From: Ascaphus truei
Lineage: Eukaryota > Chordata > Amphibia > Anura > Ascaphidae
Length of the DNA: 64,000 bases
Direction of reading: 5' to 3'
NCBI GenBank assembly: GCA_036426205.1
Contig: CM071573.1
Location: forward strand, 48,323,874 to 48,387,873
Every line of letters begins with the position of its first letter. The stretch's first letter is position 1. The notes below the pieces were generated by a model. That model did not search any database. It was not told the origin of the DNA and saw nothing but the letters and a program-made list of their open reading frames with translations. Made by a program: the position numbers and the translations under genes. Below are positions 40,745-53,600 of the stretch, piece after piece.

Positions 40745-43300
40745 ACGTAACTTTATAATTGTTCTCTTTGACAGATTTCTTTATTGAGCCTGTGGCTGCA
40801 GCCTCAAATATCTGCCCAATCGTCGTCTTCAGCATTTCATTTAAATCTGATTCACATTTTGCCATGTATTTTAATACACTACGTTGGTCAGGTTCTGGCA
40901 GGGCAAAATATGGATCTAATTGGGAGACAAAACCTTTCTGTCATCTAAGCATATCCTTTCGAACTCTAGAATGAAATCCATATTCCCCCACAGTGCTATA
41001 AGGGTTTTCTTTCAGGTTAGTTTGTATTTAAATTTAATCTCCCATAGTTTTAGAGAATGAGCTATAGTGGGTAATGTGTCTTTTTTTTTTAAAAATTCCT
41101 TTTCTTTTGGGGCAACCATATCAGCATATCTAGCTTTGTCGGGTGGACTATGGCGGCTTCATTCATCACCCAGCCCCATAGCTCTGGATTGTTATGCCAT
41201 TGTATTAATTGACCTGCTTATGCTGCTTTGTAGTAGGTCAGACACGGCAGCGCTAGACCCTTTGCTCTCGATGGCTGTGTGAGTACTCTCCTGTTTTTTC
41301 TGGACCTTTGGTTATTCCAGATACATTTTTGTATATAAGATTAGAGGTTGGGAATGTCACCTTGAATAATAGGGATGGGTAATGTTTGGAATAGATATAA
41401 TAACCTTGGCAAGAGGTTAATTTTTATTGATTGAATCCTACCTATAAGTGAGATGTTAAATCTGGTCCAAGTTTGTAGGTGATTGTGTAATGTGTGTTTT
41501 ATTTTATTTTTTAGCAATTTAGGGTAGTCTGCTTGGTATAGAAATGTATAACCCTTGGTAATGAATACTCCCAAATATGTTAGAGACTAAGATTGCCATC
41601 GAAAGTCGAAATTAGTTTACATGTCTTACTCCTAAGATTTATATTTTGAGCCTCTGATTTGGTGGTATTAATTTTTAAACCCTGAGCATTTGTTAAACTG
41701 GTTTAGTTCACTAAATCGATTTGGGAGAGATGTGAGGTGTTTAGATAGTATAAGCATAACCATCAGTGAATAGAGCTAACTTGATTCTTGAGATCCCATT
41801 TTTATACCTAAGATATCTGAATTTCCACGTATGTTCGCCGCCAGAGGCTCCATACATAGAGCAAATAGAAGAGGTGATAACGGGCAGTCTTGACGTGTGC
41901 CATTTTTATTCATTATTGGGTCGGAAGAGAAGCCATAGGTGGTTACTTTAGCAAAGGGAGTTGTATATAATGCCCGAACTGCTACTAAATATGTTCCTTC
42001 AAATCAAAGTGTCAAAAACATTTGCAAATATGACCAATTAATACGGTTGCATGCTTTCTCCGCATCCAGGCCGAGCAGCATTGAAGGTATATTATTTTTC
42101 TGAGTCGTGTATGTCAAAGCTATCATTTTTCTTACGTTGTCAGCGGCCTGACTGATCTAAATCCTACTTGGTTAGGATGTATAAGATTGGGGAGAATACT
42201 ACTTAATCTGTTAACTCTAACCTAAAAATATATTCCAAACTTTTAGCTAAGTGAAATTGGACAATAGCTTCCGCAATCAGTAGGATCTTTGCCCTCTTTG
42301 TGAACAAGGTAAAGAGATGCCAGCAGCATTTTTTTTATGGTATTTATAAAATTCCGTCACTATCAATTTTGGTTTGGAGGTCAGATCTCCTGAGGTAGTT
42401 CAAATACATTAAATACTATAAGTTTTATTCCTCAGTCTGGCCGCTAGCATGGAATCTGCTTTATTAGATTTTTCAAAAAACTTTCTCTTTGTCCATTTCA
42501 ATCCTTGCTCCGTCTGTGTTGCAAGCAGCACTCCCAGTTCAGTATTGGATTTTTTTAATTTTTCAAGAGTTGTCTCTGATTGGTCCATTTTATGTTTTGC
42601 TGATAATGGGTCCACCTTCTCTTGAAGTAATTTAATTTTTGCCTGGCTGTTGCTATACTTATCTTGCCTCTTATTGTGAACTTATGGGCCTTCCAGAGGG
42701 TTGACCACGAGGCAGCACTTCCCTCATTTGTCTAGAAAAGGGCTTCTAGTTCTTTAAGTCTCGGGCTATTTATGGGATTTTTATTAAAGCTTCATTAAGT
42801 TTCTAGTGAGTATGATGTGGCTTAGATTGTATGTTAATCACCTCTATTTCTACCAGAGCATGGTCAGGCCAACTTATGTTATGGATGTTTTGAGTTTATG
42901 ATTTGGGGAATCGGGTCAGCACTTGTAGTTATAAGGTCTATCCTGGAGTAGGAGTGATGGGGATGAGAGAAAAAAAAGTATAATCTTTTGTCCTTGGGTT
43001 TAGTTCCCTCCATATGTTTTATCAGTTGCAGAGAGCTTAAACCTCTCTCAGGCCTTTAGAGCTGTGGCTCTGGAATAGGGAGACTTGGTAGGAGTGTTTG
43101 GATTTTTTAATCTTGTCACTGTCGGGATGTAACGTCAGATTGAAGTCTATGCCCAAAATAATTTGGCCTCCGCTGTGTTTCCCTGAATACCAAAGAATTT
43201 GTCGAAGGCGCACTCCTTTAGTTTGGCACATATAAACTTTCACCTCGTTACCCTGGTTACTACCTACCTCGCCCATGCATATTGGATCAAGGAGTTTTAC
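40745..43300 (-). pseudogene. Decayed L1/Tx1-clade LINE ORF2
   Basis: Minus strand. An endonuclease piece near 43170-43080 reads IILGIDFNLTLHPDSDK, and the reverse transcriptase 3' part near 41490-41350 reads RFNISLIGRIQSIKINLLP plus LFQTLPIPI, both L1/Tx1-style. Many stops and frameshifts between. Distinct from the young-looking copy at the right edge. Confidence 0.78.
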
Positions 43301-43435
43301 GACGGTCCTTCTGGTGAGGCCAATCTGTGCTCTGGAGTTACTACTCTGTGTGTGTACTCCTCTACCAGCATGAGAACAATATCGGGCTATTGTTATAGGA
43401 GCTAACTACATAGGCAACGTGCCATAACTGAAAAC

Positions 43436-43765
43436 CACAGGGTTGAAGCAGGGGTTTCCGAGCTGAACCCCCATTTATTTAGACCCCAGGAATCCCTGCT
43501 TCTGGAGATGCATACCTCCCATAGGGGTTGGTGGTAGCAGCTCTGACTGTGGCAGGGTTCACATAATGGCTGCTTTTGAATGCCCTGCGTCGTGGGCCAA
43601 TAAGAAGCTGCATTGGAGGACATCACAGCTTCCTATTGGCCCATGTGATGCAGAGCTTTCAAAAGCAGACACCCCCCCCTTCGGAGGCAAGTATCTCTGG
43701 AGGCAGGGGGTCCCGTAGCTGAAATGAAAGGTTCAGCTCTTGAGACCCGCTGCTTCAATCCTGTG
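43436..43765. mobile_element. Foldback MITE (330 bp)
   Basis: Termini CACAGGGTTGAAGCAG and CTGCTTCAATCCTGTG are complementary at 15 of 16. Arms fold back over much of the length, including CACAGCTTCCTATTGGCCCA against TGGGCCAATAAGAAGCTG near the centre. Confidence 0.75.
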
Positions 43766-44779
43766 TAATCAATTTAAATGGGGGAAATGGTCCTATAGCG
43801 AAGGGGAAACGGGAAAAATTGCTTAATATGTGGTAAAAATGGCATCTCTCCACTTCAGTTTGGGAACTTGCCAGTAGATATTTCTTTAAAAGCATGTGTA
43901 GTAAAATCCACACCCTGGAAAAGAAGTTCTAGGATTGGGTATAGGCGTGGGCATATTTCTCTCGAATCACCTTCTTCACAACTCTCCCTTTTGTATGTTG
44001 GTATGGTCTGTAGCTGGTGTGGCATGTGTAAGAGATGGGAAGCGGAATAACAGCTCATATGATGTGATGTGATGCATTTGAATCATTAATAGAAAAAGTC
44101 TAAAATGTGCACAGTGCTTTTACAAGAGCAAAAGCGCCATTCGAGTACACCTGATTTGTAGAGAAGCTGAGTGAATATCACCGCCGTAGCGTTTGACTTG
44201 ACTTCTGTGTCGCATGATCCTGTGGTCTTATCTCGCGGAACTGGTCTCCACTCGCTTCAGTCTGTTTCCTCCTCTGTGCACTAAACATGTTTAGCTGTCG
44301 TGCAAAAATTAAAAAAGGTGCATGGATTGCACCTTTAATTTACATAGCTGTACACTTGAACACATTTACAGGACTCATGGTGAAGAACTCTGAGGAACCT
44401 GTTTCTAGAACAGTGGGTGGGGATGTTTACAGCCATCAATCTCCCTATGGTGACATCACTGATCACAAGCATACAAGGGAGGGGCAATCCCTTCTCAGTG
44501 ATCCTACATCACATGATGAGGGGCACTACCAGAGTGATCCCTCCTTGTTAGACCTTTACACTAACTGCCTTAATAAGGTTAAGTAGTAGTCCTCAGAGGA
44601 GGTGGGGGAGGTGCTACACATATATATTTAATAAAACCACAAGGGACTCAACATTCTGCCATTGTCGGGAAGGAATTTATTTTTCCCCTTTGTAAGATGA
44701 CATTGTAAATAATTATGTACATCTTTAGCGGTGAGTTTGGGAGACCCCACCATATATTAAGATCCGAAACATTGTCAGT

Positions 44780-45900
44780 TTGGTCTTCACCATACAGTTG
44801 TGTGTAATCATGTCATGCTATGATAAAAAGAAATCTGAGTACCTCAAACAAGTAGTTATTGATGCTCATCAGTCTAGAAAAGTTTACAAAACTATTTCTA
44901 AAGATTTAAGGCTCCACCAATCCACTGTTGGGTAGTCTAAAAAAGGAGAAAGTTCAAGACCACAGTAACTACCCAGGAGTGGTCGTCCTACGAAAATCTC
45001 AACAAGAACAAACTGGTAAATCATCCATAAAGTCGCAAAGAACCCCAGAATAACATCCAAGGATCAGCAGGCCACTCGCCTTGGCTTATGTTGGTGTTCA
45101 GTCTTTTTCTGAAAGTTGTCATGAACAAGAATGGTGTTTATTGAACGATATCCAGGAGGAAACCATTGCTCTTTAAAAAGAACATTGTTGCCCTTCGGAA
45201 GTTTGCCAAAGAGCACATCAATGATCCACAAGACTTCTGGAACAATGTTCTCTGGACAGACAAGTCAAAGGTAGAACTTTTTGGCCTGAATGAGAAATGT
45301 TATGTTTGTCGAAAACCAAACACTTTGTTCGACCAGAAGAACCTCATCCAACCATCAAACACGGTAGTGGGAGTGTGTTTGGGGCTGCTGTGCTGCCTCA
45401 GGACCTGGGTGGCCTGTCATCGTTAACAGTCATGAATTCTGCATTGTATCAGAAGATTCAAGAGGAGAATGTTAGGCCATCCGTCCATGAGTTTAAGCTG
45501 AAGCGAAAATGAGTCATGCAGCTAAACATTCAAGCAGATCTACAAAAGAAAGGCATCAGAAGAAATTCCACGTTTTAGAAAGACTTAGTCAATGTCCTGA
45601 CCTAAACCTCATTGAAATGTTGTGGCAGGACCTGAAGTGAGCTGTCCATTCAAGGAAGCGCTCAAATTTTACTGAGTTCAACCAGTTCTGTAAGGTGGAA
45701 TGGGCTGAAATTCCTCAAATCAATGTTTGAGACTGAACAGCAGTTACTTGAAACGCTTGGTTGAAGTCATTGCTGCTCAAGGGGGCGCCACTAGCTACTG
45801 AATCTAAAGGTTCACATACTTTTTCACACATGGTTTGAATGTTGAATCGGTTGTTTATACATAAATGTTGAAAAAGTATCATGTTTTTGTGTCCTTTGTT
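44780..45900 (+). pseudogene. Tc1/mariner-type transposase pseudogene
   Basis: Plus strand. Recognisable transposase pieces include FAKEHINDPQDFWNNVLWTD then KSKVELFG (45205-45295), where the aspartate in WTD is the expected first catalytic residue, and FKLKRK. Frameshifts and stops are frequent. The right end has a long AT-rich tail. Termini not confidently defined. Confidence 0.75.
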
Positions 45901-46514
45901 TGATCAGGTTATCTTTATCTATTAGGACTTAGATTAAGATCTATTAACATTTTAGGTGTGAAATATATGAAAATCCTATGGGGGTTAACAGACTTGTCAC
46001 TATCTTATTTCTTATTTTGAATGATTAGATTTAGTTTTATGAAAGTTGAGGTTTCTGGTATTTAAACAAGCATGCCAGTGGCCATGGTTCTCTATGAAAA
46101 ACATTGTTTTGTACAAACTGTCTTCTATTTGTCTTTTTTTCATCCTGATTTCTTGCGTTGTGCTGTAGTAACAATTGTTTGGGTTGGAAAGTCTATTGAG
46201 TTCAACTGTTGCTAAATGCCTATTGGGTAATATACTTCTATGATATTTATAGTTGTATTGATCCAGAAGAGAAAGGCGCACCAACCCACTCTGCAACAGT
46301 TGGCTATTTTCTCAAGGGAGAAAATGACTACCTGATGCCGATCAGATCATTAGAAAGATCATGTTTTAATTCAAGCACAGCACTGTACAGTATGTATGTT
46401 AGAGGTGGCACTAAATATCCTAAAATTCTATTCAACTGTGTTGTCCGAGAGCAGTTAGAGCAGTAGAGGGCACAAGGCTCCTTCATCAGGCTTTACCACG
46501 TAACATAAGGCTAA

Positions 46515-46741
46515 GGCCCCGCTCCCAGAGTCAGCGCACCCGCACTGCTGACAGGCGGTGCGCTGAGATACACAGACCGCGATATGCGGTCTGTAGGGAG
46601 CGGGAGGTGGGCGGTTTGACAGGGAGGGGGGGCGTGGCTTGAGCGGAGAGACCCGCTACTCTCCCCCCCCCTCCCTCCACGGACTCGGGCTGGAGCTGGA
46701 GCTTCGGTAAGTATTAAACACACACACACGCAGGCACTCAT

Positions 46742-46780
<39 letters not shown>

Positions 46781-47219
46781 GGCACTCACGCACTCATACA
46801 CACACGCGCGCACACACAGGCAGGCACTCACGCACTCATACACACACACACACACACACAGACAGACAGAGGCAGGCACTCACGCACTCGGGCACACACA
46901 TACACACAGAGACACGCACGCACACACACAGACACACACACAGAGAAAGGCACTCACCTGCTTTCACTCCACACTCCTCCCCGCTCCCCGAAGCCTCTCC
47001 TCCTCCCGCAGCCTCCCCTCCCCATTGGCTCACAGCCACACACGTCACGCGTCAAAGCTAGAAAACACCATTCTCTGGTGTCTCCAGCGGCTGACGCGCG
47101 ACAGCGTGTAGTCAGCTGTGCCGCCAGTGGGGACCGGGACCGGCTCGCGAGGATTCCCCTGCTGGTGGGGAACTCGCTACATTGCCGCCCGCGCCAACGA
47201 GCGCAGCGGGACCGAGGCC
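46515..47219. mobile_element. Harbinger-like element, TAA target duplication, internal CA array
   Basis: 705 bp. Termini GGCCCCGCTCCCAG and GCGGGACCGAGGCC are imperfect inverted repeats, flanked by TAA on both sides (46512-46514, 47220-47222). The centre (46717-46945) is an interrupted CA/GC-rich array. The open frames on its minus strand are repeat translations. Confidence 0.8.
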
Positions 47220-47429
47220 TAACTCTTTGGCTAATGTGGTTGAACAAATAGAATTTTTGTTTGCTTCACTTCCTAACTTTCATATTGTGCTTGTGTTATT
47301 CAATTTAATTGACAGGAGCGCCTTATCTGTTTGCTGTACTCCATAATTGAGATCAGACCTTATTAAAGATTTATGCTCCCTTCAACCAGTCTTATACATA
47401 ATATTCTTGTAGCCTTTGCCGCTACTGCA

Positions 47430-47590
47430 TCACCGGTTTCACCCAGACAAATTTCCTTTACATTGTACACTAACCTCTTGAATGGCACTGTATCAAAGCC
47501 TTTGTCAAATCTAAGATCACATCAACTGCTTTGCCCTGGTTCAACATCCTACTTATCATCTCCAAAGAAATCAAGGTCCTTTGCTGCCGT
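47430..47590 (-). mobile_element. CR1-type LINE fragment
   Basis: Short minus-strand piece of the CR1 reverse transcriptase region, matching the 29580-29740 part of the larger copy (shared GCACTGTATCAAAGC, ACATCAACTGC and CCCTGGT motifs). Confidence 0.65.
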
Positions 47591-48142
47591 TCGCTGATGT
47601 TTGGTAATATAGCTGCTCTATAGCATTCTAAAACTCATCAACACTGTACCCAAAGTTTCAACCTATCTTGCCTTATAGATTGTAAGCTCCATGAGGCAGG
47701 GCCTCTTTTAACAACACATTGCAGGCCTATCCTACCTCTTCTGACAATTTTAATCCTGTCTGTAAATGTTGCATATGCCCATAATCACATTTCTCATTCT
47801 CCATGAAATGCCTATACATTGAATGTATAACCTTTGTTCATTTAATGCAATAATGTATTATAACTCTGGCTTTTCCTGTCTGTCTCTTGTGTAACAAAAT
47901 AATTGTATTTAATTGTAGTTCTCAAACTGACTGTAAAGTATTGCAATGTCGCCTTAGGTGGAGGCCTGTATTTACTTTAAAAAAATAAATGATGATGGAA
48001 TCTATGAACATTTCTGTGCCATGTTGGCACATATATGCAGACTTTAGTTTATGAAGTGAGTATTTAATGGAGTGTCAATAGGCAGCTAATTAGGATATGT
48101 GACTTTTTATGAGTCCATTGGTGACTTCACATTATTATGGCA

Positions 48143-48260
48143 CATTGAAGGAGTGGTGCAGTGAGTAAATGCAATAACTCTGATCTCCATGTGACCGTGG
48201 CCAAGTTATTTGATCTAACCCCCCAAAAAAAGAAAAAAACATGCTGGGGCTTGTGCGTCC
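48143..48260. mobile_element. SINE-like fragment
   Basis: GGAGTGGTGCAGTGAGTAAA resembles a tRNA-type A box, followed by a TGTGACCGTGGCCAAGTTAT segment. This pairing is typical of a tRNA-derived SINE whose middle (B box) is deleted here. Confidence 0.45.
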
Positions 48261-49639
48261 AAAAATGATATGTACAGCCCTGGATTTTATTATGATTTGC
48301 TATTATTAATATTAACTGTTATTATATTTGTTATTATTACTAGTAAGTACATTAATTGCAGTTATAGTTAATGATCATATTTATTGCTATTATTTATTTT
48401 ATTAGTAATAGTGGTGACGATAGTTTCTATGTACTGTTTTGTGGCATATTAATATTGTATAGGGGACCAAATTATTTGTAAAATGTACATCATGAGTTAA
48501 ACTTTAGTGTAAAATGGCTAAAATTAATATAGAAAGCTTAACACAAGTACATTAATGGTTTTGCATAACAACAACTAGAATTACAGTTTTTGTAGAAAAG
48601 AAGCCATTTGGAGGCTTTTTTGACAAAACGATCGGATTACCTGAGCCGGAGTGAAACCACTTCTAAAAATGCCTTTTAGGCACGGACTGGACATGCGAGA
48701 AGAGTTTACAGAATAGCAAAGCATGCCAATCCGCCTCTTAAGAGCAATTTAGAAGCGGTTTGTCACACTTTGGAGCTACAGTATGTGAATAAACCCCTTT
48801 GACTTTTCCCAATCCTAGAATGAGAGCTGTCCAAATTTCTACCCTTTTTGGGGATCTCTGTCAAGATTTACAGTGTTGAGGTATTTACAAGTTTTGCTGA
48901 CATACTGACATACTGACATACACTATGGAGTTTGTAGTTGTCCAAAAAGAAGAAAGGGAAACATTTATAAACCACATTGCTTGAAAATGTTCAATATGTG
49001 TGCGCAAAATCAGTACAACCTTTTTACAGTTAACACAGTAAATATCCATACATATAAATACTGAATTATTTAATGCTTTCACAACGGTTAAAGAATAGAG
49101 ATGTTGTTTCATTCAAATGTCCTAGCTGCTCTACTTATTGTTCTTGGAGACATGAGGGGGAAAAATCAATTTCTCACTGCTCTAGCAACATCCGTGGGCA
49201 GCCGCAGCTGCTCGATTTGCGATGCTTTCCCAGCAGCCATGGGTTACTGTGGTTGTTTTCACCAATCCCCTGGCCACAAGGAAAGTTAGTTGCGCGATCT
49301 ATATATGTATATTGAGACTGAAAATAATGTGCTGCAACAGTTTAATAAATCATCACATATATTTATACTTCTCTTATTTTTTTTATGGAATAACTGCATC
49401 TCAAAGCCCATAAACAATGAAATAATTTTTTTTTTTAAACTAAATCAGTTGTTTAATATTGTACATTAGTAGCAAAATATTAGTGTGTACATAAGCAAAA
49501 GACAAATCCTGGCAATTAATCATATAATGCGATTCTTCAACGACATATTTTGTAATATACCCAAACATGCAACAGGACTACCACAAATACAAAAATGTTT
49601 ACGGCTTCTGGTGTTTGAATAACCACATCATGTAAAATG

Positions 49640-50150
49640 TTCTGCTTTCCAGTTTGTTTATTTGTAGGTCCTTTTCTATAATCTTAGGAAACCAGATTGG
49701 CAGCCTAGAGACATTAAGAGACAAACCTTGGGTCTCAAGCCCCTGAGAATTGGGTCGAGACACATTAAACATAAATAAAATTCTACATAGAGCTATATAA
49801 AATGTAAAAATGATTTATAATCAAAGTTTTTCTAATATGTGCATCATGTAACTCCACCCTCCCCTCCCCCCATTAACACACCCAAATCACAATATTTTTT
49901 CAATCAGACACAGTACCACTACTTTATAAAGCTACTTTGAGCACTGATAAATATCTTAAATAATAATACTTTTTGTAAGCATAATGCCCATGGGGTGGAA
50001 TAGGGCTGCCAAGTAAGGGCAAAGCTTTATCAAAAACAGATTGATTAAATAAGATTCCCCTTCAATCAATGGGATTGTGTTTGTTAAATCTGCTGCTGTT
50101 TTGTTGCTGTTGTTGTTTTGTACCATAATCCGTTTCCTGCTCTACATCCC

Positions 50151-50183
<33 letters not shown>

Positions 50184-50672
50184 ACCGGTTTTAAAGCTGG
50201 GAGACTGAAACATGACTATCCCATCTTTTAGAAGCGTTGCATCATTTTTTACTAGCAACTTTGTCAAATGCATAAAGGTTTATGAAACCCAAGACCCGGC
50301 AGAGGTTTGGAATACTAGTTACTGAGAGAGAAAAAAAAGTTGAGACACGCAGGTTCTGATAAAGTACATCCCACTATATTATGTGCATCACACAACTTCT
50401 ATCTAACTACTCCTAGTGAAACTCAAATCTCAAACTGCACATACAGTATGGGGCAAAATGTGTGCAGGTTGTCTTAACATATTGATGCCAGATAAAAATG
50501 ATGCGCTCTGCTTTTTTTCTTGCTGATTTATCATCCACAAAATGTTTTTTTTCCTTGATAAATCTGTGGTATATAAAGTTCCCATTAAGTGAAAACAACA
50601 AATGTATAATTCTAATGAAAATATACTGCTTCACGCTTTGAGATTAATTTCTTAGGTGTGTCTTTCCAGTAC
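49640..50672 (-). other. PRAM1: Putative last (3' UTR) exon of the PRAM1-like gene
   Basis: Begins after a strong minus-strand acceptor (ttctttttactttttcag at about 50673-50690). About 1 kb without coding features and with a minus-strand AATAAA at 49657-49662. If spliced directly to the exon at 57231, it would instead encode about 20 non-conserved residues (LYWKDTPKKL...) before a stop, so a small alternative C-terminus is possible. Confidence 0.45.
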
Positions 50673-53600
50673 CTGAAAAAGTAAAAAGAATACCTATTGT
50701 CAATGAACTGAATGTGTAATGTAAGGTGTAATACTTATAATAATAAAAAAATTATGAACTGAACACACATTATGAAATGGTGACTGTTGGACTATAAGAT
50801 CCCCAATACAGACCATCAGTGACTGAATAAAATGAAACTGCAAGCATGAACCAGCAAGGGATGGGTAAAGTTTGAAAGCAGAATAAGTTTAGTTTGTAGA
50901 GGATCAGAAAAATATCTAATCAAGATACAAGCAAATACACCAGCAGGCAAGAAGCAAGGTCTATGGACAAATGACCTTTCCTTTCCTGAAGATGAGACTT
51001 TTCCTATATGTTTACTTTGACAAACCCAAGTCTGCTAAAAGCGATTAAAGACTTTCCATTAAGAAAAGTTTAAGTAAAAGATCTATACCACATAATACAT
51101 TTTCATAGCTATGTGCAATAGGTGATATAGAGCAAATTAAATAAGTGTGTGTGTATGTGTATATTTTAAGTTATGGTGGGTGAAAAAGGCAACAAAAAAA
51201 CCTCCACCGTTAGCATATAGCCAATTAAGAGTATCACTTGTGAGCACATTCACATGTCTTAGACCAGCGATTCTCAACTCCAGCCCTCAAGACCCCACAA
51301 CAGGTCAGGTTTTAAGGACATCACAGCTTCAGCACCTGTGCTGCAGCAGGGACTGATTGAGCCACCTGTGCTAGAATAGGGATATCCTGAAAACCTGACC
51401 TGAAGGGTCTTGAGGATTGGCCTTGAGAACCCCTGTCTTAGACAGGTCTGCAACCCTGCCTTTCAACCATTATCACCTAGTATACAGTGCTCCCACTGCA
51501 GCAAGGTATTCTGGGAAATGACATGCAAATGAGCACACAGTGTGTCACCTTTTGCCTGGAATATCCATTCACATGTCTCCATCAGCAATTGTTCCTCAAA
51601 CTGTTTCCATCATTGGGGACTATTCAGGTAGCTTCGATTAAAATCAATGTCAAATTGAACATTTTGTCATGACATACCTCAGGGGTGCGCAATCTTTCCC
51701 TGCTTTACCCTGATGAAGAAACTTGTGTGGGTCTAAAGTTTTTAAATACAGATTCTGGTTTTCAGTGTTTGTTTATTTTTTGTTAACATTATTGTTTACG
51801 GTTTTATTTTTTCCAGTGTTTTAAAAAAAAAATGTGTTAAAAAAAAAAAAAAAAAAAAAGAAAGATTGAGACACATTGAGTTTGGTATTTATCGGTACAC
51901 TTTTTGTTAATCTCCATACTCCCCTTGTGTTGCCTTTATCTCCTACCTTTGGCTGCTGCAAGAGGTGGATCTCAAAAGCACATTATGCTTCATTTCTATT
52001 TTTTTTATTGTTTTTTAACTTTAAGATGATCAGTCTGGTGTTTTTTTTTGTTTAAAACCTTAACGTATCCCCTACTTGTAACTTAACTATCTGCTGATAA
52101 AGTAAAAAGTATCACACTGCCTACAGCAGGGGTGTGCAAACGTGGGGGGGAAAGAGGTTCTTACAGAGGCTCCTCGCTCTTCCCCACAAAATTTTAAATA
52201 ACTTGTCTCCGGCTCTCGGCATCAAATGACACAGCGGGGTCACGTGACGCAATAGACAAGGTAAGTGAAGTTGCAGAGGCCTCACACGATCCCCAGCATT
52301 CATTTAAATGCCTTGGGGGAAGAGCGCGGGGCCTATGAAACCGCCATGCCTCCCCCCCCCCCGAAGAATCCTGCACCCCCCCCAGTTTGCGCACCCCTGA
52401 TGTACCTCACGGTCTGATGTTTGTGTTATCACAGTATTCAGAAAGAGTTATTGCAAGTCAGATACCGTTCGGTAGGAAAATGCCAAATCGCTCAGGATGG
52501 CAGTGCCTTTATCTCTGTCTTTTCATTAGATTTGCCTGTGTGATCTCCCTGCAGTCTGTAAGAGCTGCACAGAGAGAGCTGCATCTCCCTGCACAGAGAG
52601 CTGCATCTCCCTGCACAGAGAGAGCTGCATCTCCCTGCACAGAGAGCTGCACCTCCCTGCACAGAGAGAGCTGCACCTCCTTGCACAGAGAGAGCTGCAC
52701 CTCCCTGCACAGAGAGAGCTGCACCTCCCTGCACAGAGAGAGCTGCACCTCCCTGCACAGAGAGAGCTGCACCTCCCTGCACAGCTCTTACAGGCGATTG
52801 CACTGTTTTTATTTTATTTTAATAACACAGTATTGAAGCAGGGGGCTCCGGAGATGAACCACATTAATGTCAGCCTTGAGGACCCCTTGCTTCCCGAGTT
52901 ACAGGTGCCGGTATCTCCCTGCGTTGTTTAAATCTCCTGCGTCACGTGACTTGTGGCGAGATCACAATGTGCGAGTTGCAGCCGCGATGTGAATATCTGA
53001 GCTACCGGAATAGCTTAATTTGTCATAAAATGCGAGTTTGAGCATTTTGTTAGCTAGCACTCGTTTTTTCTGAGCCGGAATGCTATCAATCGGGAAGAAG
53101 CGATCTAGTTTGAGCGAGTTTGCCATGTTATTGGAGCTTTCTGAATAACTACACATGCAAACTCGCTCAATAAACTCACTTATTGAAGCTACAGTACCTG
53201 AATAAGTCGCATAGTGCACAAAAACATTAACAACTTAACATTCTAATTGGCTTCCTTGAACAAAGGTGATCTTGCTTAAAGATTGTTTGGGGGGGTTTCC
53301 TTTCAGCAGGGTCTCTGAATGGGAGTACGTCAATCTAGTGTGTACGTCAATCTAGTGTATCCACTATTACAGTAGCTTATTAGTTAATCAGTCAAGAGTC
53401 ATGGAAGGAGAGGGGTGTGCTTTGTTTGTGTAAAGTCCTGCTTAACACCCTGACACCAGTGGGGAACAAGGGAAAATCAAACTCCTTTGTCCAAAGGCGA
53501 AGACACATGGTAATTATAAGGCTGGTTTAAGAGTGGGAATGAGAAATGTAGTGAGAATTGTTTACATACTCTGTATCAACTCTCCATCAACTCGTCAGCA

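Larger units (their letters stand above)
39415..49600. other. Intergenic region between SAFB and the PRAM1-like gene
   Basis: Apart from the repeats listed separately, 39900-40740, 45900-46510 and 48260-49600 show no gene or RNA I can support. The 40180-40690 part has the look of an LTR-like repeat (ending CCCCTGTTACA) but no second copy is in the window. Confidence 0.6.

Noticed and set aside
46511..47247. Minus-strand frames up to 122 residues
   Set aside because: Lie inside the Harbinger-like element and its CA array; composition only.
52558..52790. CRISPR-like tandem array
   Set aside because: Units are contiguous with no unique spacers, in a vertebrate genome.
52387..52836. 149-residue repeat protein, and a 103-residue one on the other strand
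   Set aside because: Produced by the 22-24-bp minisatellite; unit-length variation breaks frame and there is no start context or homologue.
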